Source: Fibrella forsythiae (GTDB lineage: Bacteria; Bacteroidota; Bacteroidia; Cytophagales; Spirosomataceae). Taken from it: a DNA stretch of 64,000 nucleotides. The notes beneath the pieces are model-generated. The model made no database searches. It worked only from the letters and a program-made list of their open reading frames with translations, and had not been told where the DNA came from. Positions 18,253 through 27,540 of the stretch are shown one piece after another. Location: NCBI RefSeq assembly GCF_017353175.1, contig NZ_JAFMYW010000005.1, positions 62,001-126,000 of the forward strand, written 5' to 3'. The position numbers and the translations under genes were made by a program. Each line of letters opens with the position of its first letter. The first letter of the stretch is position 1.

Positions 18253-18535
18253 TAGACGATATGAACGAGCGGGTTACGTGACGAAGTTGCAGCTTTTAGG
18301 TCTAAATCAACATACTGAACAGGCATTTTTACCCGCATCCATACAATCGGTTGCTCAAACCACAAACAGGTTCTCTCAGCATGGTAACCTATTCGTATGT
18401 GAGCCGCGTACTGTTCGTACGATGATTTGTAGTACCGACCTGAAGAACGAGCCATGTCAGCATCGGTAATCAACAGCAACATGGCCAGAACCGACGCTGG
18501 GCAAGGTATACCCCCCGCCCAATCGGCACTACGTA
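18253..18535. other. Divergent intergenic region, with a possible small minus-strand ORF
   Basis: A 283-base gap between the divergent phosphopantetheinyl transferase and glycosidase genes. A minus-strand frame from an ATG at 18455 down to 18252 (about 67 codons) ends TAATG, overlapping the start codon of the transferase gene, an arrangement typical of translational coupling. The encoded peptide has no recognised family, and its codons are more AT-rich at third positions than neighbours. I regard it as possible but unproven. No tRNA-like structure or clear terminator was seen. Confidence 0.3.
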
Positions 18536-20647
18536 ATGAAACCACTTCTCTTTTTTTCTGTTGCGGCCTTAAGCGTTACGTTGTTGCTGCTAAACCGGCC
18601 CAACAGCGCGTCTTCGCATCCGCCGCAACTGGTCGACGTACAGCCAACTGCCCATTTCGATACGGCGGGCCGAATTCCAATCGATGCTAAACGGTGGTAT
18701 CAGGTCGTGAATGCCAGCAGTGGCCTGGAAGGGCTTTTCGACGGTGTTACGGAAGAGAATGTCAATACCGGATGGAGCAAACTGCTCGATAATTACGACG
18801 CCTATTACCCCCTCCGCACTGGTGAGCAGATGACCATCGACCGCATCCGCCTCTACGACTACGCCGACCAGAACCTCGACAAGCCCATGACGCTGTCGAT
18901 CATCACCGCCGACTGGAAACGGATTCCGATTGCCCGGTTTGTGGGCGATAAATACAAGGAATGGGTTGGCCCGGACCCCAGGCAGCCAGGTACGTTCCGG
19001 TTGAAAACACCGGTGACGGGTGCGCGTTTTCTACTTATCAATACCTCGGGCGCGTATCCGTCGGAAATAGAGTTATATGGCAGCTACACACCCGGCAACA
19101 GACCCACGTTGCCCATTCAGGTACGTCATACCCCATTTCGGCAAGCTGTGGGCGTGAACATGTTCGAATGGAATATGGAAGAGGCCGCCCGATCGTGGGA
19201 GGTGGATGAGAACCGGATACCGGCCTTGCGCAGTTTTGCGGCGGTACGGCATTATATGGATTGGGAAAAGCTGGAAGCACAACCGGGCCAGTATTCGTAT
19301 AACCTCACGCTCAGCGGTGCCTGGAACTACGACGCCATGTACGAACGACTGAAAGCCGAACACGTTGATGTGCTGGCCTGCCTGAAAACCATTCCGAAGT
19401 GGCTCGAAAACCTGTACCCCGCCGATCAACGCGACTACGGCAACAACCCGGTTCGCTACGGTGCCGATCTGTCGAAACCGGCTTCGTACATCGAACAGGC
19501 GCGTGTGGCGTTTCAGTATATGGCCCGCTACGGCTACAACAAACGGATCGACCCCGCGCTGGTCAGCGTAACGGCACAACATAACAGCTGGGCGCCAGCC
19601 AACCAGAAAAAGATCGGGATGGGGCTGATTCGGTACATTGAGTGCGAAAACGAGCGTGATAAAACCTGGAAAGGCCGCCAGGGCTACCAGACCGCCCGCG
19701 AATATGCCGCCAACTTATCGGCGTTCTACGATGGACACAAGAATACGCTGGGCCCTGCCACGGGCGTAAAAAATGCCGACCCTACGGTTACCGTGGTCAT
19801 TGGCGGGCTGGCCGCCCACACGACCGATTATGTGCGCGCGATGGTTGACTGGTGCCGCGAGTTTCGGGGCTACCACCCCGACGGGCGTGTGAATCTGTGC
19901 TGGGATGTGATCAATCAGCACCTGTATGCCAACGACGTGGGTACGTCGCAACTCGGTAGCGGTAAGGCTGCTTCGCGCGGTGCCGCGCCTGAACTGGCGG
20001 GTGTTGGTGAACAGGCCGTGGCTTTCGTGAGGCTGTCGCACGAGTTATGCAACGACATGCCCGTCTGGATCACTGAAGCGGGGTATGATACCAATCCCGG
20101 CAGCCCGTTCCACGCTATCGCCATTGGCTCAAAATCAGTAGAACAAACCCAGGCCGACTGGACCCTGCGTACGGCGTTGCTGTACCTGCGCAAGGGCATC
20201 GATCGGGTATTTTTTTACCAGATGTACGACGAAAATCCGGCCGACCCAACCCAGTTTAGTTCAATGGGGCTTATCAATGGCAATAAGACCCGCAAACCTG
20301 CGGCCGATTATCTCTATCAGGCAACGAGGTTAATTGGTAGTTTTACGTATCAGGAGACCCTTCGCCAGACCAGCCCTGCCCAGCCGATCGTTGACAGGTA
20401 CGAGCAGAGCCTGCCCGGCGGAAAAAGACAGACAGCCTACGTGTTGGTTGTTCCTGACGAGCGCGGTCGCACCGCTACCTACACATTGCCTGTTTCTGAA
20501 GGAGATACGGTTCAGTTATTTGTACCTACGAAGGGGCAGGAGAGTATGACAAAACGAATGCTTGTCAGTCTAAACGGTAGCGTTCAGATTCCCGTTAGCG
20601 AAACACCTGTTTTTGCGCTGCTTCCGGCAGAACGATCACGGAAATGA
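18536..20647 (+). CDS. Secreted glycoside hydrolase-like protein with N-terminal discoidin-like region
   Basis: A 703-residue exported protein with a signal sequence in the first 25 residues. Residues about 45-180 resemble a beta-sandwich carbohydrate-binding (F5/8 type) domain. Residues about 185-620 look like a TIM-barrel glycosidase of the GH39/GH5 (clan A) kind: IRYIECENE near 369 has an acid/base glutamate, and VWITEAGYDTNP near 512 a nucleophile glutamate. The C-terminal 80 residues form a small beta domain. It probably cleaves a polysaccharide in the periplasm or outside; its place between transferase and flippase genes suggests editing of the locus's own polymer. Confidence 0.72.
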   Translation: MKPLLFFSVAALSVTLLLLNRPNSASSHPPQLVDVQPTAHFDTAGRIPIDAKRWYQVVNASSGLEGLFDGVTEENVNTGWSKLLDNYDAYYPLRTGEQMTIDRIRLYDYADQNLDKPMTLSIITADWKRIPIARFVGDKYKEWVGPDPRQPGTFRLKTPVTGARFLLINTSGAYPSEIELYGSYTPGNRPTLPIQVRHTPFRQAVGVNMFEWNMEEAARSWEVDENRIPALRSFAAVRHYMDWEKLEAQPGQYSYNLTLSGAWNYDAMYERLKAEHVDVLACLKTIPKWLENLYPADQRDYGNNPVRYGADLSKPASYIEQARVAFQYMARYGYNKRIDPALVSVTAQHNSWAPANQKKIGMGLIRYIECENERDKTWKGRQGYQTAREYAANLSAFYDGHKNTLGPATGVKNADPTVTVVIGGLAAHTTDYVRAMVDWCREFRGYHPDGRVNLCWDVINQHLYANDVGTSQLGSGKAASRGAAPELAGVGEQAVAFVRLSHELCNDMPVWITEAGYDTNPGSPFHAIAIGSKSVEQTQADWTLRTALLYLRKGIDRVFFYQMYDENPADPTQFSSMGLINGNKTRKPAADYLYQATRLIGSFTYQETLRQTSPAQPIVDRYEQSLPGGKRQTAYVLVVPDERGRTATYTLPVSEGDTVQLFVPTKGQESMTKRMLVSLNGSVQIPVSETPVFALLPAERSRK

Positions 20648-20680
20648 TAGATACGATTTTAGCCTCATAATCAGTAACTA

Positions 20681-22117
20681 ATGAATACAAAAAGTGCGGC
20701 CATGAACGGGGGGAAGTGGATCACCATCGCAACGGTGATCTCAACTGTCTTCCAGTTTGGTCAGATGGTTGTTCTGGCACGCCTGCTTACGCCCAGCGAC
20801 TTTGGGCTGGTGGCGCTCAGTAACCTGATTCTCACGTTCTTTCAGCTTTTTACTAACCTCGGATTTTCTAACTCGATCATTTATAAACAGGAGAGCGACC
20901 GCTCGGTTCTGTCAACGCTGTATCTGCTGAATATCACGCTGGGTATTCTCATCTTCGGTATTATTCAGGTGGCTACGCCGTCTATTGTTGCCTTTAAAGA
21001 AGAGCCTCGCCTCGAGCGGGTGCTGCACCTGTCGTCCTGCTATTTTCTGATTGTTTACTTCGGGCAGATTTACCTGTTCCTGATGGAAAAGGAACTTCAG
21101 TTTCGCACTATTGCCATCATTGAAATTGTAGGTACGTTCATTGGCACGGCTACGACCCTGATTATGGCCTACAGTGGCTATCACGAGCTGTCGCTGGTTA
21201 TTGGGCAGTTGATTACGCAGGCCATAAAGACCACCCTACAGGTTGTTTTGGGCAGTTCGCTGTTCAAACCCGTGCTTCGCTTTGCGTTCAACGAAGTAGG
21301 CGAACACCTTCGATTTGGCTTTTTTAACCTCGGCGATGGCATTCTTGGGTACGTTCAGTCGAACTACGACAACCTGTTTATCGGCTTTATTCTGGGCAAC
21401 GAGATGCTGGGGCTGTATACACTCGCCTATCAGCTGGCCATCTTCCCAATCACCAAGCTAAACCCAATCATCCTGCAGGTAGCCTATCCGGTACTGGCGA
21501 AGATGCAGAATGACAACGCCGAACTGAAACGGTCGTATCTGAAAATCCTGGACATCCTGAGCTATTGCAATTTTCCGTTGCTGGCGGGCCTGTTTATCAC
21601 CGCTGATAGCGTTGTACCCCTCTTTTATGGTCCCGGTTGGGGCGGCACCGTTGGTCTGATCCAGATTTTCGTGTTTGTGGGTATGATGATGTGCCTGAGC
21701 CATCCGCTGTTCACGCTGGCGTTTACCAAAGGCAAGCCGAACCTTCTGTTTTACCTGAACCTGGTTACGCTGATCGTCAAGATTCCGCTGGTCTATTGGC
21801 TGGGCCGTACCTACGGCGTTACGGGTGCGGCAACGGCTTTTTTGGTGGCGACCCTCTTCAATTTGCTGGCCAACTTTGCCGTTGTTCATTACCTGATCGG
21901 CAATTTTATGGGGGTTTTCCTACGCAACGTGGTCCGTCCGGTACTGTTTTGTGTACTCATGGTGGCTTCTATTGCGGCCTATAAGGCATTATTCGGCTAC
22001 GAGGGTATCGTCAACACCATTGCAGAAATTAGTATCGGCGGGGCTGTTTACGGGGCCTTAACCTTGGCTTTCAAGTTCTCGGTAAGCGATATAAAAGAAC
22101 TGAAACAGGCCCTCTGA
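20681..22117 (+). CDS. Polysaccharide flippase (Wzx/WzxC-like)
   Basis: A 478-residue membrane protein of the MOP exporter superfamily, with about 12-14 hydrophobic helices. The N-terminus (MNGGKWITIATVISTVFQFGQMVVLARLLTPSDFG) and the LGLYTLAYQLAIFPITKLNPI segment near residue 245 are typical of WzxC/TuaB flippases that move lipid-linked sugar units across the inner membrane. It closes the exopolysaccharide locus and lies 33 bases after the glycosidase gene, suggesting cotranscription. A GC-rich hairpin overlaps the stop codon. Confidence 0.9.
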   Translation: MNTKSAAMNGGKWITIATVISTVFQFGQMVVLARLLTPSDFGLVALSNLILTFFQLFTNLGFSNSIIYKQESDRSVLSTLYLLNITLGILIFGIIQVATPSIVAFKEEPRLERVLHLSSCYFLIVYFGQIYLFLMEKELQFRTIAIIEIVGTFIGTATTLIMAYSGYHELSLVIGQLITQAIKTTLQVVLGSSLFKPVLRFAFNEVGEHLRFGFFNLGDGILGYVQSNYDNLFIGFILGNEMLGLYTLAYQLAIFPITKLNPIILQVAYPVLAKMQNDNAELKRSYLKILDILSYCNFPLLAGLFITADSVVPLFYGPGWGGTVGLIQIFVFVGMMMCLSHPLFTLAFTKGKPNLLFYLNLVTLIVKIPLVYWLGRTYGVTGAATAFLVATLFNLLANFAVVHYLIGNFMGVFLRNVVRPVLFCVLMVASIAAYKALFGYEGIVNTIAEISIGGAVYGALTLAFKFSVSDIKELKQAL

Positions 22118-22132
22118 TAGCAGGGCCTGCAA
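22107..22132 (+). other. Hairpin overlapping the flippase stop codon
   Basis: CAGGCCCT and AGGGCCTG form an 8-base GC-rich stem around the TGA stop. It is followed by an A run rather than a T run, so a classical intrinsic terminator is not shown. It may stabilise the mRNA end. A second stem (CCCGCT with AGCGGG) follows at about 22141-22164. Confidence 0.45.
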
Positions 22133-22297
22133 AAAAACGCCCGCTGAACATACCAGTGAGCGGGACGTGTTGGAAAACAGGTTGCTTCCGACATACAGAG
22201 GGCTCTTTCAGGCTGCGTCCTTTTCATATGGAAATAAGTCTGTCTGCCATTTCCCTGTATCCATTCGATTTGGATCTGCGCTAATCTTATGGCATCC

Positions 22298-22334
22298 AGG
22301 CGCAATTATGGACCTAAGCGCCCCAATTGCGCCT
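22298..22334. promoter_or_regulatory. Inverted repeat upstream of M28 peptidase gene, possible operator
   Basis: A perfect 10-base inverted repeat, AGGCGCAATT and AATTGCGCCT, spaced by 17 bases, ends about 44 bases before the peptidase start. The symmetry, spacing and place fit a protein-binding site, but no regulator is known and a simple hairpin is equally possible. Confidence 0.35.
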
Positions 22335-22377
22335 AAATCCGTAGTACTTTAGCTTATCATCTAACCGACTAGCTGCT

Positions 22378-23856
22378 GTGATAAAAATTACCCGCTTCAT
22401 CAGCCGAATAACCCTGCTACTAACCCTGGTGTCTACCGCCGTTCTTGCTCAGAAACAGGCCGCCGACAACCGGGCAGCCATTAACGAGGCAGACCTTAAA
22501 CGCGATGTATATAAACTCGCCGACGATCATTTTCAGGGTCGGGTTGCTGGGTCGCTCAACGAGTTGAAAGCTTCAGCCTGGATTGCCGAGCAGTTTCGCG
22601 CGATGGGTCTTCAACCCGCTGGCGACGACGGCACATATTTTCAGTTTTTCCACATTCAGCGCACCCGCGTGAGCGAAACCAGCCGGTTTATTGTGGGAGG
22701 TAAGGCCCTGACCTACGGCCCGGATGTGATTGCGCTGGCACCGGCTATTGCCTCGGTCGATGCACCGCTTGTATATGTGGGCACCGGCACGCCGGAGGAA
22801 ATGGCGAAAGTAGATATAAAAGGGAAAGCCGTAGCCATTCTGTTCTCAGGAACACCACCGGGCGACCTCAGTTTCCGCCGATTTATGCTGACAACCATGA
22901 ATCGCCGCGCGGCTGAATTTGTGAAAGCGGGAGCCGTAGCCACCATTTTCGTGTCTGACTCACGCGCCGATGCAATTTATAACTGGTGGAGCAGCGCTAT
23001 GGAAATGGGGCGTTACGATCTCCCCGGCGGCCCCAATACCCGCGTGTTTGCGCAGGCACCGCTGCTGTGGCTTCCGGCCAGTAAACTGGCGATGATTCAG
23101 CAGCCGAATCAGCAGTTTACCAACGTCGTGAACGTAGAAAGCTTCAGCTACCCGTCGGTAAATATTGTGGCGAAGCTGCCGGGAACAGACCCTAAACTGA
23201 AAGAGGAATATGTACTGATCAGCACCCACCAGGACCATGACGGTATTCGCCGGGCCGTGGCGGGCGACTCCATCTACAACGGGGCCGACGATAACGCCAC
23301 GGGTTGCGCCGCTGCCCTGGCTATTGGTCGGGCTTTTGCAAAAAAACCAGGTAAGCGATCGCTGCTGATTGTGTTCCACGGGGCCGAAGAGCGGGGCCTG
23401 CTGGGCTCACGGTATTTCGTTGATCACCCAACGGTACCTAAATCGAGCATCGCGGCGGTGCTGAATGGGGAAATGATGGGCCGAAACTCGCCCGATAGTG
23501 CAGCCTTGCTGGGCTCGCAGGTGCCACACCGGAATTCTACGGAATTGGTTAATCAGGCCATGGCGGCAAATCAGGCAACGGCGAAGTTCAAGCTCGATAC
23601 GCTCTGGGATCGGCCCGACCACCCGGAAGGCTGGTACTTCCGTTCTGATCACCTGCCCTACGCCCGTGCCAACGTACCTGCGATCTGCTTCACCTCACTG
23701 CTTCACCCCGACTACCATACGCCCCGCGACGAACCCGCCCGTATCGACTACGCGAAACTGGCCAACATGACCCGCTGGATGTATGTTACGGCCTGGCAAG
23801 TGGCTAATGCCCCAACCCGCCCGCCAGTAGATCCCGGCTTCAAACTGGAGCGGTAG
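22378..23856 (+). CDS. Exported M28 family zinc peptidase with PA domain
   Basis: A 492-residue secreted aminopeptidase-like protein, starting at a GTG; the signal peptide ends near AVLAQ. A protease-associated (PA) insert spans roughly residues 130-260. The M28 catalytic part has the zinc ligands and catalytic acids in order: STHQDHDG near 282, NGADDNATG near 302 (aspartate bridging the two zincs), FHGAEERGLLGSRYF near 332 (catalytic and ligand glutamates), NGEMMG near 362, and HPDYHTPRDE near 443. It would remove N-terminal residues from peptides in the periplasm or outside. No operon partner is seen. Confidence 0.92.
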   Translation: MIKITRFISRITLLLTLVSTAVLAQKQAADNRAAINEADLKRDVYKLADDHFQGRVAGSLNELKASAWIAEQFRAMGLQPAGDDGTYFQFFHIQRTRVSETSRFIVGGKALTYGPDVIALAPAIASVDAPLVYVGTGTPEEMAKVDIKGKAVAILFSGTPPGDLSFRRFMLTTMNRRAAEFVKAGAVATIFVSDSRADAIYNWWSSAMEMGRYDLPGGPNTRVFAQAPLLWLPASKLAMIQQPNQQFTNVVNVESFSYPSVNIVAKLPGTDPKLKEEYVLISTHQDHDGIRRAVAGDSIYNGADDNATGCAAALAIGRAFAKKPGKRSLLIVFHGAEERGLLGSRYFVDHPTVPKSSIAAVLNGEMMGRNSPDSAALLGSQVPHRNSTELVNQAMAANQATAKFKLDTLWDRPDHPEGWYFRSDHLPYARANVPAICFTSLLHPDYHTPRDEPARIDYAKLANMTRWMYVTAWQVANAPTRPPVDPGFKLER

Positions 23857-23904
23857 CACTATTTACGGATCATTGACGCGACCGATATCCATTGCCAACC
23901 GGCA

Positions 23905-23964
23905 CCAACTCGTTGATCTGTAGGGGCGGCCCGTCGTGGCCGCCCCTACAGATCAACGAGTTGG
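23905..23964. repeat. Perfect 26-bp inverted repeat between convergent genes
   Basis: Arms 23905-23930 and 23939-23964 are perfect 26-base complements with an 8-base loop (CCGTCGTG). It lies between the convergent M28 and lhgO genes and could end transcription from either side, although no long T run follows. Its sequence is unrelated to the GCAGCGCAAC family. Confidence 0.88.
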
Positions 23965-23974
23965 TTATCAACTC

Positions 23975-25171
23975 CTAAAACCGAGCCAGTACTTTCTCTG
24001 ATACGGTTTTGCCAATCGACAGTGATGACGTCGCCGCTGGCGACGGGGCGTTGCAGACGTTCACGGCGCGGGCGGTTTCAATGATCGAGAAATCGTCGAG
24101 GAGGCCGCCGGTGCGGTCGCAGGCCTGTGCACGAACCCCCGCGCCGCCTTCGATCAGGTCATCTTCCTGAATTTCGGGAATCAACTCCTGCAGGGCTTTG
24201 GTAAAGGCTGATTTTGAGAAGGAACGGTACATTTCACCGAGGCCCATTTGCCAGTATTTAGCTGCTACCTTCTGGAAACCGGGCCAGGCTAATGTCTCGA
24301 AAAGCTCTTTCAAATTCACGTCCGACTTTTTGTATCCTTCGCGCTGGAAGGCGAGCACCGCATTTGGTCCGGCCTCAACGCCGCCGTGGACCATGCGGGT
24401 GAAGTGAACACCCAGAAACGGAAAGTTCGGATCGGGAACAGGGTAGATTAAATTCTTGACGAGGTAGTGCTTCTCCGGCTTGATCTTGAAATACTCGCCC
24501 CGGAACGGAACGATCTGAAGGCCAATAGGCTCGCGCTGAGTTAGTTGGGCAATTTTATCGGAATACAGGCCTGCGCAGTTCACAACCAGCTTTGTTTCGT
24601 AGCGGCTTTTGTTGGTTACCACTACGCTCAGCGACGTACCCGGCGTAAGCTCTTCAACTCGTTCGCCAAGGTGCAGTTCGCCACCCAGTTCACGGAATTT
24701 GCGGGCATAGGCTTCGCACACCTGCGTGTAATCGATGATTCCGGTTTGCGGAACGAAGATGCCTTCTACGCCATTTACGTGCGGTTCAATCTCCCGCATT
24801 TCGGCCAGCGAAATACGGCGAAGACCACCCAATCCGTTTTGCTGACCGCGTTGAAAGAGCGTGTTCAACTGACCCACTTCTTCGGGCTTGGTGGCCACTA
24901 CAATTTTTCCGCACAGGTCGTAGGGTACGCTTTCCTTGTCGCAGAAATCGAGCAGCATCCGATAGCCTTCGATGCAATTGGTGGCTTTCAGACTACCCGG
25001 CTTATAATACAGCCCCGAGTGAATCACGCCTGAGTTATGGCCGGTCTGATGCGCCGCCACCCGATTTTCCTTTTCCAGCACCACCACCGACAAGGTTGGT
25101 CGCTGCTGCTTGATTTGTAGGGCTGTGGCCAAACCCACGATACCCCCGCCAATTACAGTTACGTCAATCAT
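23975..25171 (-). CDS. lhgO: L-2-hydroxyglutarate oxidase/dehydrogenase
   Basis: A 398-residue flavoprotein of the DAO family that oxidises L-2-hydroxyglutarate to 2-oxoglutarate, passing electrons to oxygen or the quinone pool. The N-terminal FAD-binding motif is GGGIVGLATALQI; AAHQTGHNSGVIHSGLYYKPGS near 42 is characteristic of the LhgO group, and a VVNCAGLYSD strand follows near 200. The C-terminal GGAGVRAQAC segment near 345 completes the family pattern. The length is normal. It stands alone on the minus strand with a palindrome upstream. Confidence 0.93.
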   Translation of the reverse strand: MIDVTVIGGGIVGLATALQIKQQRPTLSVVVLEKENRVAAHQTGHNSGVIHSGLYYKPGSLKATNCIEGYRMLLDFCDKESVPYDLCGKIVVATKPEEVGQLNTLFQRGQQNGLGGLRRISLAEMREIEPHVNGVEGIFVPQTGIIDYTQVCEAYARKFRELGGELHLGERVEELTPGTSLSVVVTNKSRYETKLVVNCAGLYSDKIAQLTQREPIGLQIVPFRGEYFKIKPEKHYLVKNLIYPVPDPNFPFLGVHFTRMVHGGVEAGPNAVLAFQREGYKKSDVNLKELFETLAWPGFQKVAAKYWQMGLGEMYRSFSKSAFTKALQELIPEIQEDDLIEGGAGVRAQACDRTGGLLDDFSIIETARAVNVCNAPSPAATSSLSIGKTVSEKVLARF

Positions 25172-25179
25172 GGTTTTGT

Positions 25180-25260
25180 GTTTACTGTTTACCGTTTGCT
25201 ATTCATTGTTGCGCTGCCAATAGTGGAGCAACAGTAAACAGCAAACGGTAAACAGTAAAC
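25180..25260. repeat. 21-bp inverted repeat (GCAGCGCAAC family variant)
   Basis: Outer arms 25180-25200 and 25240-25260 are perfect 21-base complements of the TTTACTGTTTACCG type; inside lies GTTGCGCTGCC on the left, with a shortened right partner (GGAGCAACAG). It fills the gap between anmK and lhgO. Confidence 0.82.
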
Positions 25261-25261
25261 G

Positions 25262-26488
25262 CTATTTAGTAAAGCTAATTTTCCCCATCGATACACTGGG
25301 CACGCCTTGTCGTTCGCCGAATGACGTACCTGAACCAGCCACGGCTTCGTTGGCCAGCACGGCAAAAAGTACGGCTTCTTTAGCGTCGCCGGCAATACCC
25401 AGCTCATCGGTTTTTGCAAAGGTACAACCCGGAAGCAACGCTTCTATTGTTTGCGTTAACACGGGGTTATGGGCCCCGCCTCCACTCATATATATACGAA
25501 CGTGCCGGTCTGCCTCAGGTACGTTAGCCAGCGCTTTGCTAATGGCCTGTGCGATGCTTTCGGCACTAAATCGGGTTAATGTAGCCAGCAGGTCTTCGGC
25601 CGGCAGACCATCCGTTTGGCTGCGCTGCTGTGCATCTCGAACGTACCCGGTATTGAATACTTCCGGGCCTGTGGTTTTCGGAAAAGGCTGGCCAAAGAAC
25701 GGGTGATCGAGTAAGGCAGTCAGCAGTGGAGCGCTAATGGTACCGGCGGCGGCCAGTTGCCCATCTTCATCGTAGGGCTTACCCGTAAACTGGCGGGCGT
25801 ACGCGTCAAGAAGTGTGTTGCCAGGTCCGGTATCGGTTGTGAATACAACGCTGGCATCAAGTGAACCGGGCAGGTACGTGAAATTGGCAATACCACCCAT
25901 ATTGAGCAGCACCCGGTTTTCGCCCGCCTGCGAAAAAACAAAATAATCACCGTAAACAGCCAGCGGAGCGCCCTCGCCACCGTGAGCAATATGCCGTTGC
26001 CGGAAATCGCTAAGCGTGATAATGCCGGTTTCGGCGGCAATATGATCGCCATCGCCAATCTGTAGCGTAGCATTCGGATAGTCTGGCCGCTGGTGCTGTT
26101 TCCGGGGCGCGTGATATACTGTTTGTCCGTGGCTGGCCACCAGATCAACTGTTTCGGCGGGTACGCTCCAGGAACGCAGGCAATCAGCCACCCATTGGCC
26201 ATGCCGTCGCCCGATTTGCTCATTCAGTAGGGTCAGGTGCTCAAAATCGACCTGTTTTTTCGCGAAAACGGCCCGGATACTATCCTTAAAGGTGTCGTCG
26301 TACGGTATCGTCGTGAATTGTTCCACCACCACGGTTGTGGCCGGTCCACTGCCGGTAATGCGACAAAGGGCTATGTCGAGGCCATCGAGTGACGTACCTG
26401 ACATAAGGCCAATAATTCGGCGTTCGGGTTTCTGCGCCAGCTGATACAGACATTCGAGTTGCGGATTCATGCGGTAAATATCAGCCAT
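25262..26488 (-). CDS. anmK: Anhydro-N-acetylmuramic acid kinase
   Basis: A 408-residue kinase that phosphorylates and opens 1,6-anhydro-MurNAc during recycling of cell-wall fragments. The ATP-binding motif GLMSGTSLDGLDIALC lies near residue 27, the VASHGQTVYHAP segment near 112, and GPGNTLLDAY near 222; a C-terminal MSGGGAHNPVL near 343 completes the ASKHA fold. An ATG at 26488 is used; an internal ATG six codons later (MNPQLECLYQL) is a possible start. No recycling partner gene (murQ, ampG) is seen nearby. Confidence 0.95.
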   Translation of the reverse strand: MADIYRMNPQLECLYQLAQKPERRIIGLMSGTSLDGLDIALCRITGSGPATTVVVEQFTTIPYDDTFKDSIRAVFAKKQVDFEHLTLLNEQIGRRHGQWVADCLRSWSVPAETVDLVASHGQTVYHAPRKQHQRPDYPNATLQIGDGDHIAAETGIITLSDFRQRHIAHGGEGAPLAVYGDYFVFSQAGENRVLLNMGGIANFTYLPGSLDASVVFTTDTGPGNTLLDAYARQFTGKPYDEDGQLAAAGTISAPLLTALLDHPFFGQPFPKTTGPEVFNTGYVRDAQQRSQTDGLPAEDLLATLTRFSAESIAQAISKALANVPEADRHVRIYMSGGGAHNPVLTQTIEALLPGCTFAKTDELGIAGDAKEAVLFAVLANEAVAGSGTSFGERQGVPSVSMGKISFTK

Positions 26489-26659
26489 TATCCCGCCAAA
26501 CTAGTTATCTGATACACGACAGATTCTGATGGTATACAGATTTGACGGATCAGCACAGACAGGCGAATGAAAGGCTGGCACAAGCGTACGGTAGAAATCG
26601 TGTCAACCTGCCAGTTCCGCTAAATCCGCGTTCTGAAAAACGTTATAAAACGCAACCCA

Positions 26660-27004
26660 ATGAACACACAACAAACAACCGAGACGCTACTCGAAACAAC
26701 GATTCAGGCATTGACCAACGGTGAACATACCACCGAATCTGGACCTGCCCTGGTTGATGACTGGCTTAATGCACTGAGTCACTATGATGGGCTGGCCAAC
26801 GTTCGGGAAGCACTCAGCAGCCTTCAGAAAGCGTTATTGAATGAAGCTGACCCCGTTCAGATCCGGGTGTTGCTGATGGAGCTTGCTCAGTATACACAAG
26901 CCTTTTCAGCACAGGAAGCGACATCAAACCCAGACGCGTTACGCCGCCTGGCCAATACCCTTCAGGGCCTGATTATCAGTGCCGACCAAATCGGCCATTC
27001 GTAA
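26660..27004 (+). CDS. Small tandem paralog A, unknown function
   Basis: A 114-residue protein, the first of six related genes in one direction. It shares the family core: a leading LLETTIQAL helix, GPALVDDWLNAL near residues 28-39 with the invariant tryptophan, a middle segment ending LLMELAQYTQ, and a closing LRRLANTLQGL helix. There is no signal peptide, membrane segment or cysteine, so it is probably a soluble helical protein. It is the most divergent member, lacking the GxP turn of the others. Not recognised as any named family. Confidence 0.82.
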   Translation: MNTQQTTETLLETTIQALTNGEHTTESGPALVDDWLNALSHYDGLANVREALSSLQKALLNEADPVQIRVLLMELAQYTQAFSAQEATSNPDALRRLANTLQGLIISADQIGHS

Positions 27005-27130
27005 AGCGGAAGGTGACCCACTGGCTCACGTGTCATTTTTTCTATAAACAATACAGATTTAGTCGAGTTCTATTCCTGTGCCATCTCCTTCGGGCACGGA
27101 GATCTAATTCACACTCATCAGCTTAAAAAA

Positions 27131-27466
27131 ATGGCCCCTAAAAAAGCCAATACGCTCATAACCTCTACCATCGAAACCCTCGACAACGGCCTCGATAGCG
27201 TAAATCCTACAGACGGTGCTTCGCTAATTGAAGAATGGATTGCGCTGGTAAAGAAAGAGGAAACGGCCAGTGGAGTGGCCGATGAGCTTCAGGAACTGCA
27301 CAATCAACTCGGCGGGCAGTCGCCTGACAAAAAGAAGATTGCCCAACTGGTAAAGAAGCTAGGCGACGAGACCACTAAAGCCGCCAAAAAGGCCGACCAA
27401 GCCTATCAGGACTCGCTGAAAGATCTGGGCGAATCGCTTAAAGATTTTGCTAAAGAACTCAAATAA
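27131..27466 (+). CDS. Small tandem paralog B, unknown function
   Basis: A 111-residue paralog, 126 bases after A. The core is present: LITSTIETLDNGL, PTDGASLIEEWIALV with the invariant tryptophan, ELHNQLGGQSPDKKKI, and LKDLGESLKDFAKEL at the end. It differs in being lysine-rich (KKKIAQLVKKLGD, AAKKADQ), so its charge is opposite in tendency to the acidic members. It starts MAPKKAN after an A-rich leader. Soluble, helical, function unknown. Confidence 0.85.
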   Translation: MAPKKANTLITSTIETLDNGLDSVNPTDGASLIEEWIALVKKEETASGVADELQELHNQLGGQSPDKKKIAQLVKKLGDETTKAAKKADQAYQDSLKDLGESLKDFAKELK

Positions 27467-27540
27467 GCAACCGTTTACAGCGCTTTCCGCCAGTTCGATG
27501 GCGTTGTTTTCGCTACTGTTAACCGCAACCCCTTACTCAA

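Noticed and set aside
22107-22164. Rho-independent terminator after the flippase gene
   Set aside because: Good stems exist, but each lacks a following T run on the plus strand, so I record only a hairpin.
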